The position numbers and the translations under genes are program-made. Of a DNA stretch of 64,000 bases, positions 24,969-33,434 are shown in pieces; positions within the stretch are counted from its first letter, which is position 1; each line of letters opens with the position of its first letter. The DNA is from Streptomyces fradiae (lineage in GTDB: Bacteria > Actinomycetota > Actinomycetes > Streptomycetales > Streptomycetaceae): positions 2,046,001-2,110,000 of the forward strand of contig NZ_CP065958.1 of the NCBI RefSeq assembly GCF_041270065.1. Reading direction: 5' to 3'. A model generated the notes under the pieces. The model was not told the DNA's origin, made no database searches, and worked only from the letters and a program-made list of their open reading frames with translations.

Positions 24969-25703
24969 ATGATCGACTGGCGGGGCGCGGCCCTCGACGC
25001 CTGGCGCGGCGCGCGGAACGGGCCGACGGTGACGTACGGCATCATCGCCTGCTGCGTGCTGCTGTTCGCCGTGAGCCCGGTGTCGGGGCTCAATCCGGGG
25101 TACGGCGCGGGCGACACGCTGCTCGCGGCGCAGAGCGCGTACTTCCAGCGCTGGGGAGTGATCCCGGCCGATCTGACCCGGGGCGAGCCGCACGCCCTGT
25201 TCACCCCGCTGACCGCGCTCTTCGTGCACGGCAGCTGGCTGCATCTGCTGGGGAACATGCTGTTCCTGTACGTGTTCGGGGCGATGGCCGAGGAGCGGAT
25301 GGGCCCGGCCGCGTACGGCCTGTTCTATCTGGGGGTGGGTGCGCTCGCGCTGACCGGCTACGCGGTGGCGCACGCCGACAGCGCGCAGACCCTGGTCGGG
25401 GCGTCGGGGGCGATCTCGGGGGTGCTCGGCGCCTTCCTCTATCTCTTCCCGCGCTCGCGGGTGACGAGCCTGTTCCCCTTCCTCTTCTTCCTGCCGCTGC
25501 GCTTCCCGGCCTGGATCGTGCTGATCTTCTGGTTCGTGCTGCAGTGGCTGGCGGCCCGCTCGGCGGGGGCGGGGCCCGGGGTCGCGTACCTGGCGCATGT
25601 GATCGGCTTCGCGCTGGGCTTCCTCTACGCGTGGGCGCGGTACAGGGGTGGGGATACAGTGAAGCCACCAGCCGCGGCCATCGAGGGAGAAAGCCAGCCG
25701 TGA
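24969..25703 (+). CDS. Rhomboid-family intramembrane serine protease
   Basis: 244 aa with six or seven membrane segments. The catalytic dyad is Ser146 in GASGAISG and His210 in AHVIGFALG. The conserved HxxxNM-like motif is seen as HLLGNM (92-97). It cleaves substrate proteins within or next to their membrane helix. The ATG at 24969 is chosen because it begins directly before the first helix; no good ribosome site precedes it. The stop overlaps the next gene's GTG (GTGA), so the pair is translationally coupled. Confidence 0.92.
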   Translation: MIDWRGAALDAWRGARNGPTVTYGIIACCVLLFAVSPVSGLNPGYGAGDTLLAAQSAYFQRWGVIPADLTRGEPHALFTPLTALFVHGSWLHLLGNMLFLYVFGAMAEERMGPAAYGLFYLGVGALALTGYAVAHADSAQTLVGASGAISGVLGAFLYLFPRSRVTSLFPFLFFLPLRFPAWIVLIFWFVLQWLAARSAGAGPGVAYLAHVIGFALGFLYAWARYRGGDTVKPPAAAIEGESQP

Positions 25704-25981
25704 TCACCGCGATCGTGCTCATCAAGACCAGCGTGGACCGCATCCCCGAGATCGCCGAGGCGATCGCCGCGATCGACTCCGTGAGCGAGGTCTTCTCCGT
25801 CACCGGCACCTACGACCTGATCGCCATGGTCCGGGTGGGCCGCCACGACGACCTGGCCGACATCATCCCCGGTCAGATCTCGAAGATCCCGGGCGTCGAG
25901 GCCACCGACACGCATGTCGCCTTCCGCGCCTACTCCCAGCACGAGCTGGACGCGGCCTTCGCCATCGGCCTGGAGTCGTAG
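25700..25981 (+). CDS. Stand-alone Lrp/AsnC ligand-binding (RAM) domain protein
   Basis: 93 aa: a complete RAM domain (ITAIVLIKTSVDRI, VSEVFSVTGTYDLIAMV, GVEATDTHVAF) with no DNA-binding domain. Such proteins form rings that bind amino acids and can modulate full-length Lrp regulators. GTG 25700 overlaps the rhomboid stop by four bases, so both come from one mRNA. A 14-bp hairpin terminator follows at 25998-26035. Confidence 0.9.
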   Translation: MITAIVLIKTSVDRIPEIAEAIAAIDSVSEVFSVTGTYDLIAMVRVGRHDDLADIIPGQISKIPGVEATDTHVAFRAYSQHELDAAFAIGLES

Positions 25982-25997
25982 ACAGCTCCGCACAGCG

Positions 25998-26035
25998 GTG
26001 AAGCCGGCCTCTCCCCCGCGGGAGGCCGGCTTCAC
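25998..26035. terminator. Bidirectional terminator
   Basis: Perfect 14-bp arms gtgaagccggcctc / gaggccggcttcac around a 10-base loop. It sits between converging genes (stops at 25981 and 26062). Confidence 0.9.
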
Positions 26036-26061
26036 CCGTTCGAGTGGACGGTCAGCGGTGA

Positions 26062-27468
26062 TCAGCCGCGGTCGGGCACGCAGCGGCCGTCCTCGGTGCG
26101 GTAGTTCCAGCGGGCGCCGTCGCGCACCAGCTCCTTGACCGCGCCGACGAAGCGCTCGACGTGCTCGTCGGGGGTGCCGGCGCCGAAGCTGACCCGGATC
26201 GCGTTGAGCGAGCGCTCGCCGGGCGCCGCCTCGGGGGCGCCGCACTCGCCCGGGTCCTGCGGGTCGGAGCCGAGCAGGGTGCGCACCAGCGGGTGGGCGC
26301 AGAAGAGGCCGTCGCGGACGCCGATGCCGTACTCGGCGGAGAGCGCGGCGGCGAAGTGGGAGCTGTTCCAGCCCTCGACGACGAAGGAGATGACGCCGAC
26401 CCGGGGCGCGTCGTCGCCGAAGAGGGAGAGCACCCGCACCTCGGGGACCTCGGCGAGGCCCGCGCGGACGGTGTCGATGAGGTGCTTCTCGCGGGCGACG
26501 AGGGAGTCGAAGCCGGCCTCGGTGAGCGCCTTGCAGGCGGAGGCGATGGAGTAGACGCCGATGACGTTGGGTGAGCCGGCCTCGTGCCGGGCGGCGGTGG
26601 TGTGCCACTCCACGTCCACACCGCCGTCGGCCCGGCGGGCCACCGTGCGGGAGGCGCCGCCGCCCGCGAGGTAGGGCTCGGCGTCCTGCAGCCAGTCGGC
26701 GCGGCCGGCGAGGACGCCGGAGCCGAACGGGGCGTACAGCTTGTGCCCGGAGAAGGCGACCCAGTCGACGTCCAACTCCCGTACGGAGACCGGGTGGTGG
26801 GGGGCGAGCTGGGCGGCGTCGAGGACGATCCGGGCGCCGTGCGCGTGCGCGGCGGCGGCGAGTTCGCGCACCGGCCACAGCTCGCCGGTGACATTGGAGG
26901 CGCCGGTCACGCAGACCAGGGCCGGGCCGTAGGGGTCGCGGTCGGCGAGGGCCCGCTCCAGGGTGGCGACGGCCTGCTCCACGGTGCGCGGCGCGTTGAG
27001 GTAGGTGACCCGGGCGTCGCGCCAGGGCAGCAGCGAGGCGTGGTGCTCGGTCTCGAAGACGAAGACCTGGCAGTCGGCGGGGATGACGGCGGCGAGCAGG
27101 TTGAGCGAGTCGGTGGTGGAGCGGGTGAAGACGACCTGGTCGCCGGGGCGGCAGTCGAGGAACTCGGCGACGGTGGCGCGGCTGTTCTCGAAGAGGTCGG
27201 TGGAGAGCTGGGAGAGGTAGCCGGCGCCGCGGTGCACGCTGCCGTAGTACGGGGCGTAGGCGGCCACGTCGTCCCAGACGCGCTGCAGGGCCGGGGCGCT
27301 GGCGGCGTAGTCGAGCGCCGCGTAGGTGACCTCGCCGCCGGTGACGAGCGGGACGGTGACGTCGCGGCCGAGGACCGGCAGCGGGGCGGCGCAGCACGGG
27401 TCGGCGGACTCGGCGGCAGCGGCGGTCTCGACGGTGGCGGTGACGGCGGCGTTCGGGCGTGCGGACAT
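26062..27468 (-). CDS. Class-V aminotransferase / cysteine desulfurase-like PLP enzyme under a SAM-IV riboswitch
   Basis: 468 aa. PLP fold type I: the cofactor lysine is Lys243 in FSGHKLYAP, with Asp217 and Gln220 in VLDAAQ and the ring-stacking His in ETEHHASLLPW (142-143). Overall it is closest in plan to SufS-like desulfurases, but no clear mobile-loop catalytic Cys is visible. Cys residues near the N-terminus (DPCCAAP, 24-26) and in ECGAPE are not in the usual place. ATG 27468 follows GGGAGA. A SAM-IV riboswitch lies 185 bp upstream, so expression should fall when S-adenosylmethionine is plentiful. That ties it to cysteine/methionine sulfur supply; the exact reaction is unknown. Confidence 0.88.
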   Translation of the reverse strand: MSARPNAAVTATVETAAAAESADPCCAAPLPVLGRDVTVPLVTGGEVTYAALDYAASAPALQRVWDDVAAYAPYYGSVHRGAGYLSQLSTDLFENSRATVAEFLDCRPGDQVVFTRSTTDSLNLLAAVIPADCQVFVFETEHHASLLPWRDARVTYLNAPRTVEQAVATLERALADRDPYGPALVCVTGASNVTGELWPVRELAAAAHAHGARIVLDAAQLAPHHPVSVRELDVDWVAFSGHKLYAPFGSGVLAGRADWLQDAEPYLAGGGASRTVARRADGGVDVEWHTTAARHEAGSPNVIGVYSIASACKALTEAGFDSLVAREKHLIDTVRAGLAEVPEVRVLSLFGDDAPRVGVISFVVEGWNSSHFAAALSAEYGIGVRDGLFCAHPLVRTLLGSDPQDPGECGAPEAAPGERSLNAIRVSFGAGTPDEHVERFVGAVKELVRDGARWNYRTEDGRCVPDRG

Positions 27469-27584
27469 GGCGGTATCTCCCGGCATAAAAGGGGCGCGAA
27501 AAGGCGTGAAAGGGCCCGCGGGGCAGCAGCGCACAGAGGGGTGCCGCACACGGGTGGTGAAGGGGAAAGAGGGGCCGAGGGGCC

Positions 27585-27605
27585 CTAACGCATTCGCTTG
27601 CTCAC
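27585..27605 (-). CDS. Possible 6-codon upstream ORF between riboswitch and gene
   Basis: GTG at 27605 encodes VSKRMR and then stops. AGGGAG (27615-27620) lies nine bases upstream. It sits about 50 bases past the SAM-IV core and about 115 bases before the real start, so the riboswitch could act on its translation. It may be chance. Confidence 0.3.
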   Translation of the reverse strand: MSKRMR

Positions 27606-27652
27606 GAGACAACGCTCCCTAGAGGACCAAGGACCCCAGGGTGTGGCGCAGG

Positions 27653-27769
27653 GGTCCGCGCTTGCCGCAGGCTTCTGCTCGTACGGCCTGGTCTTCACCC
27701 GGGGCACCCCGCCACGGACGGAGGGTTGCCGGACAGCCGGCCGGGGCCTTGCAGCTGTCACTCATGACC
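27653..27769 (-). ncRNA. SAM-IV riboswitch
   Basis: About 117 nt on the reverse strand, in the leader of the class-V aminotransferase gene. From 5' to 3' it has the P1 strand ggtcatgagtgac, the P2 stem (gcaaggccccggcc), the conserved core ccggcaaccctcc, the ggggtgccccgggtgaagac segment that closes P1 and forms the pseudoknot, and the 3' stem element gcggcaagcgcgg. Order and conserved strings match the mycobacterial SAM-IV RNA as I remember it. It binds S-adenosylmethionine and should lower expression of the downstream gene. A promoter places the transcription start within a few bases of its 5' end. Confidence 0.92.
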
Positions 27770-27777
27770 TGTTCCAG

Positions 27778-27807
27778 AACCTATGTCAGACGATCACGAC
27801 ACCGCAA
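27778..27807 (-). promoter_or_regulatory. Promoter of the SAM-IV transcript
   Basis: TTGCGG (27802-27807) and TAGGTT (27778-27783) on the reverse strand, 18 bp apart; the start falls close to 27770, just before the riboswitch. Confidence 0.6.
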
Positions 27808-27833
27808 CCCCGTCCCGGCATCCGGGACGGGGT
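27807..27833 (-). terminator. trpD terminator
   Basis: Perfect 12-bp arms (27807-27818 and 27822-27833) with a three-base loop, 35 bases after the trpD stop. It separates trpD from the SAM-IV transcript. Confidence 0.85.
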
Positions 27834-27867
27834 CGCCATCCGATGTTCAGGTGCCTTCAGGACACCG

Positions 27868-28932
27868 TCAGGCGTTGCTGGCGGTGACCCAGCGCTCCAG
27901 GGTCCGGCGCGCGGCACCCGAGTCGACGGACTCGGCCGCCCGGTCGATACCGGCCCGCAGCTGCTCCGCGAGGGTGCCCTCGCCCGGCTCCAGGGCGACG
28001 AGCGCCGCCGCCGAGTTGAGCAGCACCGCGTCCCGTACCGGACCGGTCTCGCCGGCAAGGAGTCGCCGGGCCACATCGGCGTTGTACGAGGGGTCGCCGC
28101 CGCGCAGGGCGTCGAGCGGCACCGGGGTGATGCCGACCTCGCGCGGGTCGAAGCGCTCCTCGCGCACGGTGCCGTCCTTGACCACCCACACCCGGGAGGT
28201 GCCGGTGGTGGTCAGCTCGTCGAGGCCGTCGTCGCCGCGGAAGACCAGGGCGGAGTTGCCGCGCTCGGCGAGCACCCCGGCCACGATCGGGGCCATCCGC
28301 GGGTCGGCGACGCCGACGGCCTGGGCCCGTACCTTCGCCGGGTTGGTCAGCGGGCCGAGCACATTGAAGGTGGTGCGGATGCCGAGCTGTCCGCGGGCGG
28401 CGGCGACGTGCCGCAGCGAGGGGTGGAACTTCACCGCGAAGCAGATGGTGATGCCGGCCTCGTCGGCGACCTCGGCGACCCGCTGCGGGGTGAGGTTGAG
28501 GTTGATGCCGAGCTTCTCCAGGACGTCGGAGGAGCCGGAGGCGGAGGACGCGGCGCGGTTGCCGTGCTTGACGACCTTCACGCCGGTGCCGGCCACGACG
28601 ATGGCGGACATCGTGGAGATGTTCACCGTCTTGGCCCCGTCGCCGCCGGTGCCGACGATGTCGACGGCCGGTCCCGGCACCTCGATGACGTTGGCGTGCT
28701 CGTACATCGTGCGGACCAGACCGGAGATCTCGGCGACGGTCTCGCCCTTGGCGCGCAGCGCCACCATGAACCCGGCGATCTGCGCGTCGGTGGCCTCGCC
28801 GCGCATGATCAGGTCCATCGCCCAGGCGGTGTCGTCGGCGGACAGGTCCCGGCCGTCGAGCAGTCCGTTCAGGAGGGCGGGCCAGGAGCGACCCGCCGCA
28901 TTATTGCCTCCAGCGGGGTTCACAGCGCTCAT
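27868..28932 (-). CDS. trpD: Anthranilate phosphoribosyltransferase
   Basis: 354 aa. It joins anthranilate to phosphoribosyl pyrophosphate in tryptophan synthesis. Visible motifs are the PRPP site [15 protein letters not shown] (about 92-106), the [15 protein letters not shown] loop (about 121-135) and GPLTNPA (about 194). ATG 28932 has CAGGAG five bases upstream. A TAGGGT box (reverse strand, 28981-28986) could be its -10. It stands alone between the qcr operon terminator and a sulfur-type gene, away from other trp genes, as is usual in Streptomyces. Confidence 0.96.
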   Translation of the reverse strand: MSAVNPAGGNNAAGRSWPALLNGLLDGRDLSADDTAWAMDLIMRGEATDAQIAGFMVALRAKGETVAEISGLVRTMYEHANVIEVPGPAVDIVGTGGDGAKTVNISTMSAIVVAGTGVKVVKHGNRAASSASGSSDVLEKLGINLNLTPQRVAEVADEAGITICFAVKFHPSLRHVAAARGQLGIRTTFNVLGPLTNPAKVRAQAVGVADPRMAPIVAGVLAERGNSALVFRGDDGLDELTTTGTSRVWVVKDGTVREERFDPREVGITPVPLDALRGGDPSYNADVARRLLAGETGPVRDAVLLNSAAALVALEPGEGTLAEQLRAGIDRAAESVDSGAARRTLERWVTASNA

Positions 28933-29006
28933 GACAGCTCCTGAGGTGTTCGTGGCTTCGTACGGGATCGGTGTGATCCCACCCTATCCACCCGCGGGGA
29001 CGGCAA

Positions 29007-29037
29007 AGAGCCCCGTCCATCGAATGGACGGGGCTCT
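29007..29037 (-). terminator. Terminator of the ctaE-qcrCAB operon
   Basis: Perfect 14-bp arms agagccccgtccat / atggacggggctct around cga, with an outer cggc/gccg extension. It follows the qcrB stop by about 37 bases. Confidence 0.9.
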
Positions 29038-29073
29038 CGCCGTGGCGACCTGGTCGGTCAGGAGGTCAGTTGA

Positions 29074-30696
29074 TCAGTGGTGGCCGTGGCCGCTCTCGAT
29101 CTCCTGGAACTCCTCCGAGGTGGGCTTGGCGACCTGGTTGTCACCGCCGTAGTAACCCCGGTTGAGCTTGACCCGGAGCTTCTCCATGCGGCCGATCTTC
29201 CGCTCCACACCGTTCTCGTCGACGGTCGCCGGCAGCTCGGCCGGCTCGTACTGCTCGTGCGCGGTGAGCTTGTAGCGCTCGCCCTGGCTGAGCGGGGTGT
29301 GGACCTCGACGAACTCACCGTGCGGCAGGCGCTTGATGATGCCGGACTCTCGACCGTGCAGCACCTTGTCCTTGTCCCGGCGCTGGAGGCCGAGGCAGAT
29401 CCGCTTGGTGGCGACGAACGCGATGACCGGGCCGACGAAGAAGAAGATCCGCACGAACCAGGTGATCGAGTTGAGCGACAGGTGGAAGTGGGTCGCCCAG
29501 AGGTCGTTTCCACCACCGACGAGCATGACCATGTACGCGGTGATCCAGGCGACACCGAAGGCGGTGCGCGTCGGAGCGTTGCGCGGGCGCTGCGCGATGT
29601 GGTGCTCGCGCTTGTCGCCGGTGATCCAGGACTCGATGAACGGGTAGACCGCGATCGCGGCGAGCACCGCCGGGAAGATCGCCAGCGGGATCATCACGCC
29701 GAGGACCAGCGTGTGGCCCCACAGGTTGATCTCCCAGCCCGGCATGACACGGATCAGACCCTCGGCGAAGCCCATGTACCAGTCGGGCTGGGCGCCGGTG
29801 GACACCTGGTCCGGGCGGTACGGGCCGATGGCCCAGATCGGGTTGATCGAGGCGATCGCCGCGATGACCGCGATGACACCGAAGACCAGGAAGAAGAAGC
29901 CTCCGGCCTTCGCCATGTACACGGGCAGCAGCGGCATGCCGACGACGTTCTTGTTCGTCCGGCCGGGGCCCTCGAAGTGCGTGTGCTTGTGGACGAACAC
30001 CAGGATGAGGTGCGCGACCACCAGGCCGAGCATGATGCCCGGGAGCAGCAGCACGTGCGCCGAGTAGAACCGGGCGACGAAGTCGCCGCCGGGGAACTCG
30101 CCGCCGAACAGGAACATCGACAGGTACGTGCCGACGATCGGCACGGACAGGATCGCGCCCTGCATGAAGCGCACACCGGTGCCGGAGAGCAGGTCGTCCG
30201 GGAGCGAGTAACCGGTGAAGCCGGTGAACATGCCCAGGAAGAACAGCAGGAAGCCGAACAGCCAGTTGATCTCACGCGGCTTGCGGAACGCGCCGGTGAA
30301 GAACACGCGCATCATGTGCACGAACATGCCGGCGAGGAAGATCAGCGCCGCCCAGTGGTGGATCTGCCGGATGAGCAGACCACCGCGCACCTCGAACGAG
30401 ATGTGCATGGTCGAGTTGAACGCCTCGGACATCAGCTGTCCCTGGAGCGGGACGTAGCTGCCGGCGTACTCCACCTCGTTCATCGACGGGTGGAAGAACA
30501 TCGTCAGATAGACGCCCGTCAGGATGATGATGAGGAAGCTGTAGAGGCAGACCTCGCCCAGCATGAAGGACCAGTGGTCCGGGAAGATCTTCCGCATGTT
30601 GGCCTTGGCCAGCGTGTAGATCCCCAGGCGGCCGTCGGCCCAGTCGGCGATCCGCTCTCCGGCGGGCGCCTTCTTCGTATTCGTCACAGTGCTCAT
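29074..30696 (-). CDS. qcrB: Cytochrome bc1 complex cytochrome b subunit
   Basis: 540 aa, with the actinobacterial C-terminal extension of about 100 residues. It oxidises menaquinol and passes electrons to the Rieske protein and across the membrane. Eight or nine membrane helices carry the two haem-b His pairs, for example HHWAALIF and HVLLLPGIMLGLVVAHL, and the quinol-site PDW..GF region reads PDWYMGFAEG. ATG 30696 overlaps the qcrA stop by ATGA. The tail ends GHGHH. Last gene of ctaE-qcrC-qcrA-qcrB; the bc1 complex binds the aa3 oxidase as a supercomplex. Confidence 0.98.
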   Translation of the reverse strand: MSTVTNTKKAPAGERIADWADGRLGIYTLAKANMRKIFPDHWSFMLGEVCLYSFLIIILTGVYLTMFFHPSMNEVEYAGSYVPLQGQLMSEAFNSTMHISFEVRGGLLIRQIHHWAALIFLAGMFVHMMRVFFTGAFRKPREINWLFGFLLFFLGMFTGFTGYSLPDDLLSGTGVRFMQGAILSVPIVGTYLSMFLFGGEFPGGDFVARFYSAHVLLLPGIMLGLVVAHLILVFVHKHTHFEGPGRTNKNVVGMPLLPVYMAKAGGFFFLVFGVIAVIAAIASINPIWAIGPYRPDQVSTGAQPDWYMGFAEGLIRVMPGWEINLWGHTLVLGVMIPLAIFPAVLAAIAVYPFIESWITGDKREHHIAQRPRNAPTRTAFGVAWITAYMVMLVGGGNDLWATHFHLSLNSITWFVRIFFFVGPVIAFVATKRICLGLQRRDKDKVLHGRESGIIKRLPHGEFVEVHTPLSQGERYKLTAHEQYEPAELPATVDENGVERKIGRMEKLRVKLNRGYYGGDNQVAKPTSEEFQEIESGHGHH

Positions 30697-31745
30697 CCGC
30701 GCTCCCAGAAGGCAGGACCGACGGGCTCTTCGAAGTCGCTGTGCGCTTCGAGGAAGCCCTTGTCGTTCACGCCGATCCGCAGCTGCGGGAGGGCGTGGCC
30801 GGCCGGGCCGAAGATGACGCGGGCGCCGTCGGACAGGTCGAAGGTGGACTGGTGGCACGGGCACAGCACGTGGTGCGTCTGCTGCTCGTACAGGGAGATC
30901 GGGCAACCGACGTGGGTGCAGATCTTCGAGAAGGCGACGATGCCGTCGTGCGACCACTCGAGCTCGCGCTTGTCCTTGATGTCCTCCGGCTGGATCCGGA
31001 CGATCATCAGGGCGGCCTTGGCGATCTCGGTCTGGAAGTCGTGGTCGTGCTCCTCGAGGCCCTCGGGCTTCGCGAACGTCAGCGAACCGACGGCGACGTC
31101 CTCGGGACGCAGCGGCTCGTTGGTGTTCATGTTGATGAGGAGCTTGCCCTTGGCCCACAGGGTGGAGCGGAGCTTCTTCTCGGGCAGCGGGCCCATGTCA
31201 CGCAGCAGCACGACGCCGGAGAGCGGCACCAGGGCCAGCGCGCCGAAGAGCGTGTTGCGGATCAGCTTGCGGCGGCCGAAGCCGGACTCGGCGGCACCGG
31301 CCGCGAAGTCCGCCATGACCTTCGCCTTGACCTCGGGCGTGGCCTGCATCGGGTGGCGGTCGTCGGCCACCTCGACGTCGGACATCAGGGTGCGGGCCCA
31401 GTGGACCGCGCCGGCGCCGATGAAGAACAGCGCCGCACCGAGGGTCAGACCCAGGGCGAAGTTGAGCGCGGACACCCGGCCGAAGGGCCAGATGTACACG
31501 ATCTTGTCGACCGGGAAGATCACGTACGAGGCGATGAAGCCGATCGTGGCCAGCATCGACAGCGTGAACATGAAGGCGATCGCGCGCTCGGACCGCTTGG
31601 CGGCCCGCTCGTCGATGTCCTGGATGCGCGGCTTGTGGGGCGGGAGGCCCGGGTCGGCGAACGGGTCTTCGGCGACCTTCACCGCGCCGTGCGCGGTGGC
31701 CTGCTCGGTCGGCAGGATCTCTTCTGGATTCTCTTGGGTACTCAT
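30693..31745 (-). CDS. qcrA: Rieske iron-sulfur subunit of cytochrome bc1 complex
   Basis: 350 aa with three membrane helices (about 56-76, 91-115, 165-182). The 2Fe-2S ligands are Cys276 and His278 in CTHVGC, and Cys295 and His298 in CPCHQS, with the two disulfide cysteines in place. Before helix 3 is a twin-arginine motif (GRRKLIRNT, Arg158-159). In S. coelicolor this protein is known to use Sec for the first two helices and Tat for the third, and the motif here agrees. It overlaps both neighbours by four bases (ATGA), giving tight coupling in the qcrCAB unit. Confidence 0.98.
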   Translation of the reverse strand: MSTQENPEEILPTEQATAHGAVKVAEDPFADPGLPPHKPRIQDIDERAAKRSERAIAFMFTLSMLATIGFIASYVIFPVDKIVYIWPFGRVSALNFALGLTLGAALFFIGAGAVHWARTLMSDVEVADDRHPMQATPEVKAKVMADFAAGAAESGFGRRKLIRNTLFGALALVPLSGVVLLRDMGPLPEKKLRSTLWAKGKLLINMNTNEPLRPEDVAVGSLTFAKPEGLEEHDHDFQTEIAKAALMIVRIQPEDIKDKRELEWSHDGIVAFSKICTHVGCPISLYEQQTHHVLCPCHQSTFDLSDGARVIFGPAGHALPQLRIGVNDKGFLEAHSDFEEPVGPAFWERG

Positions 31746-32551
31746 GACTTCTTGGCCTTAGCGGTGTGGGCCGCGACCCAGATGGCAACTGCGATCAGTG
31801 CGCCCAGTCCGAAGACCCACGCGAACAGGCCCTCGCTGACGGGGCCGAGGCCACCGAGCTTGAGACCGCCCGGGTTGTCGGCCTTGTCGCTGTTCACGGC
31901 CTGGACGTAGGCGATGATGTCCTTCTTCTGCTTCTCCGGCATCGTCGTGTCGGGGAAGGAGGGCATGTTCTGCGGGCCGGTCTGCATGGCCTCGTAGAGG
32001 TGCTTCGGGTCCACGCCCTCGAGGTTCGGCGCGTACTTGCCGTAGGTCAGCGCGCCGCCCTCGCCGGTGAAGTTGTGGCACTGGGCACAGTTGGAGCGGA
32101 ACAGTTCGCCACCCTTGGCGATGTCAGCGCCCTCGGGGCTGTACTGGCCTTCCTTCGGCGTGACCGGACCGGCACCGAGGGAGGCGACGTACGCCGCGAG
32201 CTGATCGATCTCAGCCTGCGAGTAGATGACCTTCTTCTTCGGGACCTGGGCGCCCGGCTGCTGAGCCGGCATACGGCCGGTGCCGACCTGGAAGTCCACC
32301 GCCGCCGAGCCCACGCCGACCAGGGACGGGCCGTCAGAGGTGCCCTGACCGCCGGTTCCGTGGCAGCTGGCGCAGCCGACGGAGTAGAGCTTCTTGCCCT
32401 CCTCGATGGCCAGGGACTGGGCGGTTTCATCGGCCTTCGCCGTGCCCGCGGGTGCGAACGCGGCGTACAGCCCCCCAGTTGCCGCCAGCGCGAGGAGTAG
32501 GACGACGACCGCCGCCAGCGGATGGCGTCGTCGTGCGGAGAGCTTTTTCAC
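31742..32551 (-). CDS. qcrC: Dihaem cytochrome c subunit of bc1 complex
   Basis: 269 aa. An N-terminal basic start and hydrophobic anchor (about 10-32) put the protein on the outer face, with a second membrane helix near the C-terminus (about 240-260). Two haem c sites are CASCH (60-64) and CAQCH (155-159). In actinobacteria this fused cytochrome replaces cytochrome c1 plus soluble c and hands electrons directly to the aa3 oxidase. It overlaps qcrA by ATGA and lies 74 bp after ctaE, in whose transcript it likely is. Confidence 0.98.
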   Translation of the reverse strand: MKKLSARRRHPLAAVVVLLLALAATGGLYAAFAPAGTAKADETAQSLAIEEGKKLYSVGCASCHGTGGQGTSDGPSLVGVGSAAVDFQVGTGRMPAQQPGAQVPKKKVIYSQAEIDQLAAYVASLGAGPVTPKEGQYSPEGADIAKGGELFRSNCAQCHNFTGEGGALTYGKYAPNLEGVDPKHLYEAMQTGPQNMPSFPDTTMPEKQKKDIIAYVQAVNSDKADNPGGLKLGGLGPVSEGLFAWVFGLGALIAVAIWVAAHTAKAKKS

Positions 32552-32625
32552 GGATTACCCCGGTGTCAGGATCTTCTGCGTCGATGCTTGCTGGATGTGT
32601 GCGTCCGCCCGGAGGCGGAGCCCGA

Positions 32626-33246
32626 TTACTTGATCAAGTAGATCGTGGCGAAGAGGCCGATCCAGACGACATCGACGAAGTGCCAGTAGTAGGACACGAC
32701 GATGGCGGCGGTTGCCTGCTCGTGAGTGAACCTCTTGGCGGCGTACGTCCGGCCGAGGACCAGCAGGAAGGCGATGAGACCGCCTGTCACGTGCAGGCCG
32801 TGGAAGCCGGTGGTCAGGTAGAACACCGTGCCGTAGGGGTCGGAGGACAGCGAGAGGCCGTCCACCTTCACCAGCTCGGTGTACTCGAAGACCTGGCCGC
32901 CGATGAAGATCGCGCCCATCACGAAGGTGATGATGAACCACGTCCGGAGCTTCTTCACGTCGCCCCGCTCCGCGGCGAAGACGCCGAGCTGGCAGGTGAG
33001 CGAGGAGAGCACCAGGATCGTGGTGTTCGTCGCGGAGAACGGAAGGTTCAAGGCGTCGGCCTTTTCCGTCCAGAACTCCGCGCCCATCACGGATCGCAGG
33101 GTGAAGTACATCGCGAAGAGGGCCGCGAAGAACATCAGCTCGGAGCTCAACCAGATGATGGTTCCGACGCTGGTGAGGTTCGGTCGATTGACCGACGGGT
33201 GCGCGTGCCCGGTTTCTACTGTCGTTACTGTCGCCACGACCGACAT
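32626..33246 (-). CDS. ctaE: Cytochrome c oxidase subunit III
   Basis: 206 aa, five membrane helices as in the short bacterial subunit III. The [14 protein letters not shown] and [11 protein letters not shown] motifs are characteristic. It stabilises subunit I of the aa3 oxidase. ATG 33246 lies at the centre of an imperfect palindrome (gaccgaca-tta-tgtcggtc, 33238-33256), and no ribosome site precedes it. It heads the qcr operon, so oxidase and bc1 subunits are co-made. Confidence 0.96.
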   Translation of the reverse strand: MSVVATVTTVETGHAHPSVNRPNLTSVGTIIWLSSELMFFAALFAMYFTLRSVMGAEFWTEKADALNLPFSATNTTILVLSSLTCQLGVFAAERGDVKKLRTWFIITFVMGAIFIGGQVFEYTELVKVDGLSLSSDPYGTVFYLTTGFHGLHVTGGLIAFLLVLGRTYAAKRFTHEQATAAIVVSYYWHFVDVVWIGLFATIYLIK

Positions 33247-33372
33247 TATGTCGGTCGCTTATCCCGCCCTCACTCCGGGGGGTGCCGTTCGGAGTGTCCG
33301 GGGCCCGTGTCCTGCCCGAACGGCCCATCGGAAGGCCCCTCCGACACCCTTCGAACAGGTGTTGAACGGGTG

Positions 33373-33399
33373 TTGACGGGGTGTGGACCGGAGTAGCAT
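33373..33399 (+). promoter_or_regulatory. Promoter candidate for the orphan receiver gene
   Basis: TTGACG (33373-33378) and TAGCAT (33394-33399), spacer 15 bp; about 36 bases before ATG 33435. Confidence 0.45.
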
Positions 33400-33434
33400 C
33401 CGCGCCAACGACCGACCACCTTCACGGAGGAACG

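Noticed and set aside
27765..27868. Forward-strand ORF beginning MTCSRTYVRRSRH
   Set aside because: It covers the SAM-IV promoter and the trpD terminator in the opposite sense and continues as a shadow of trpD.
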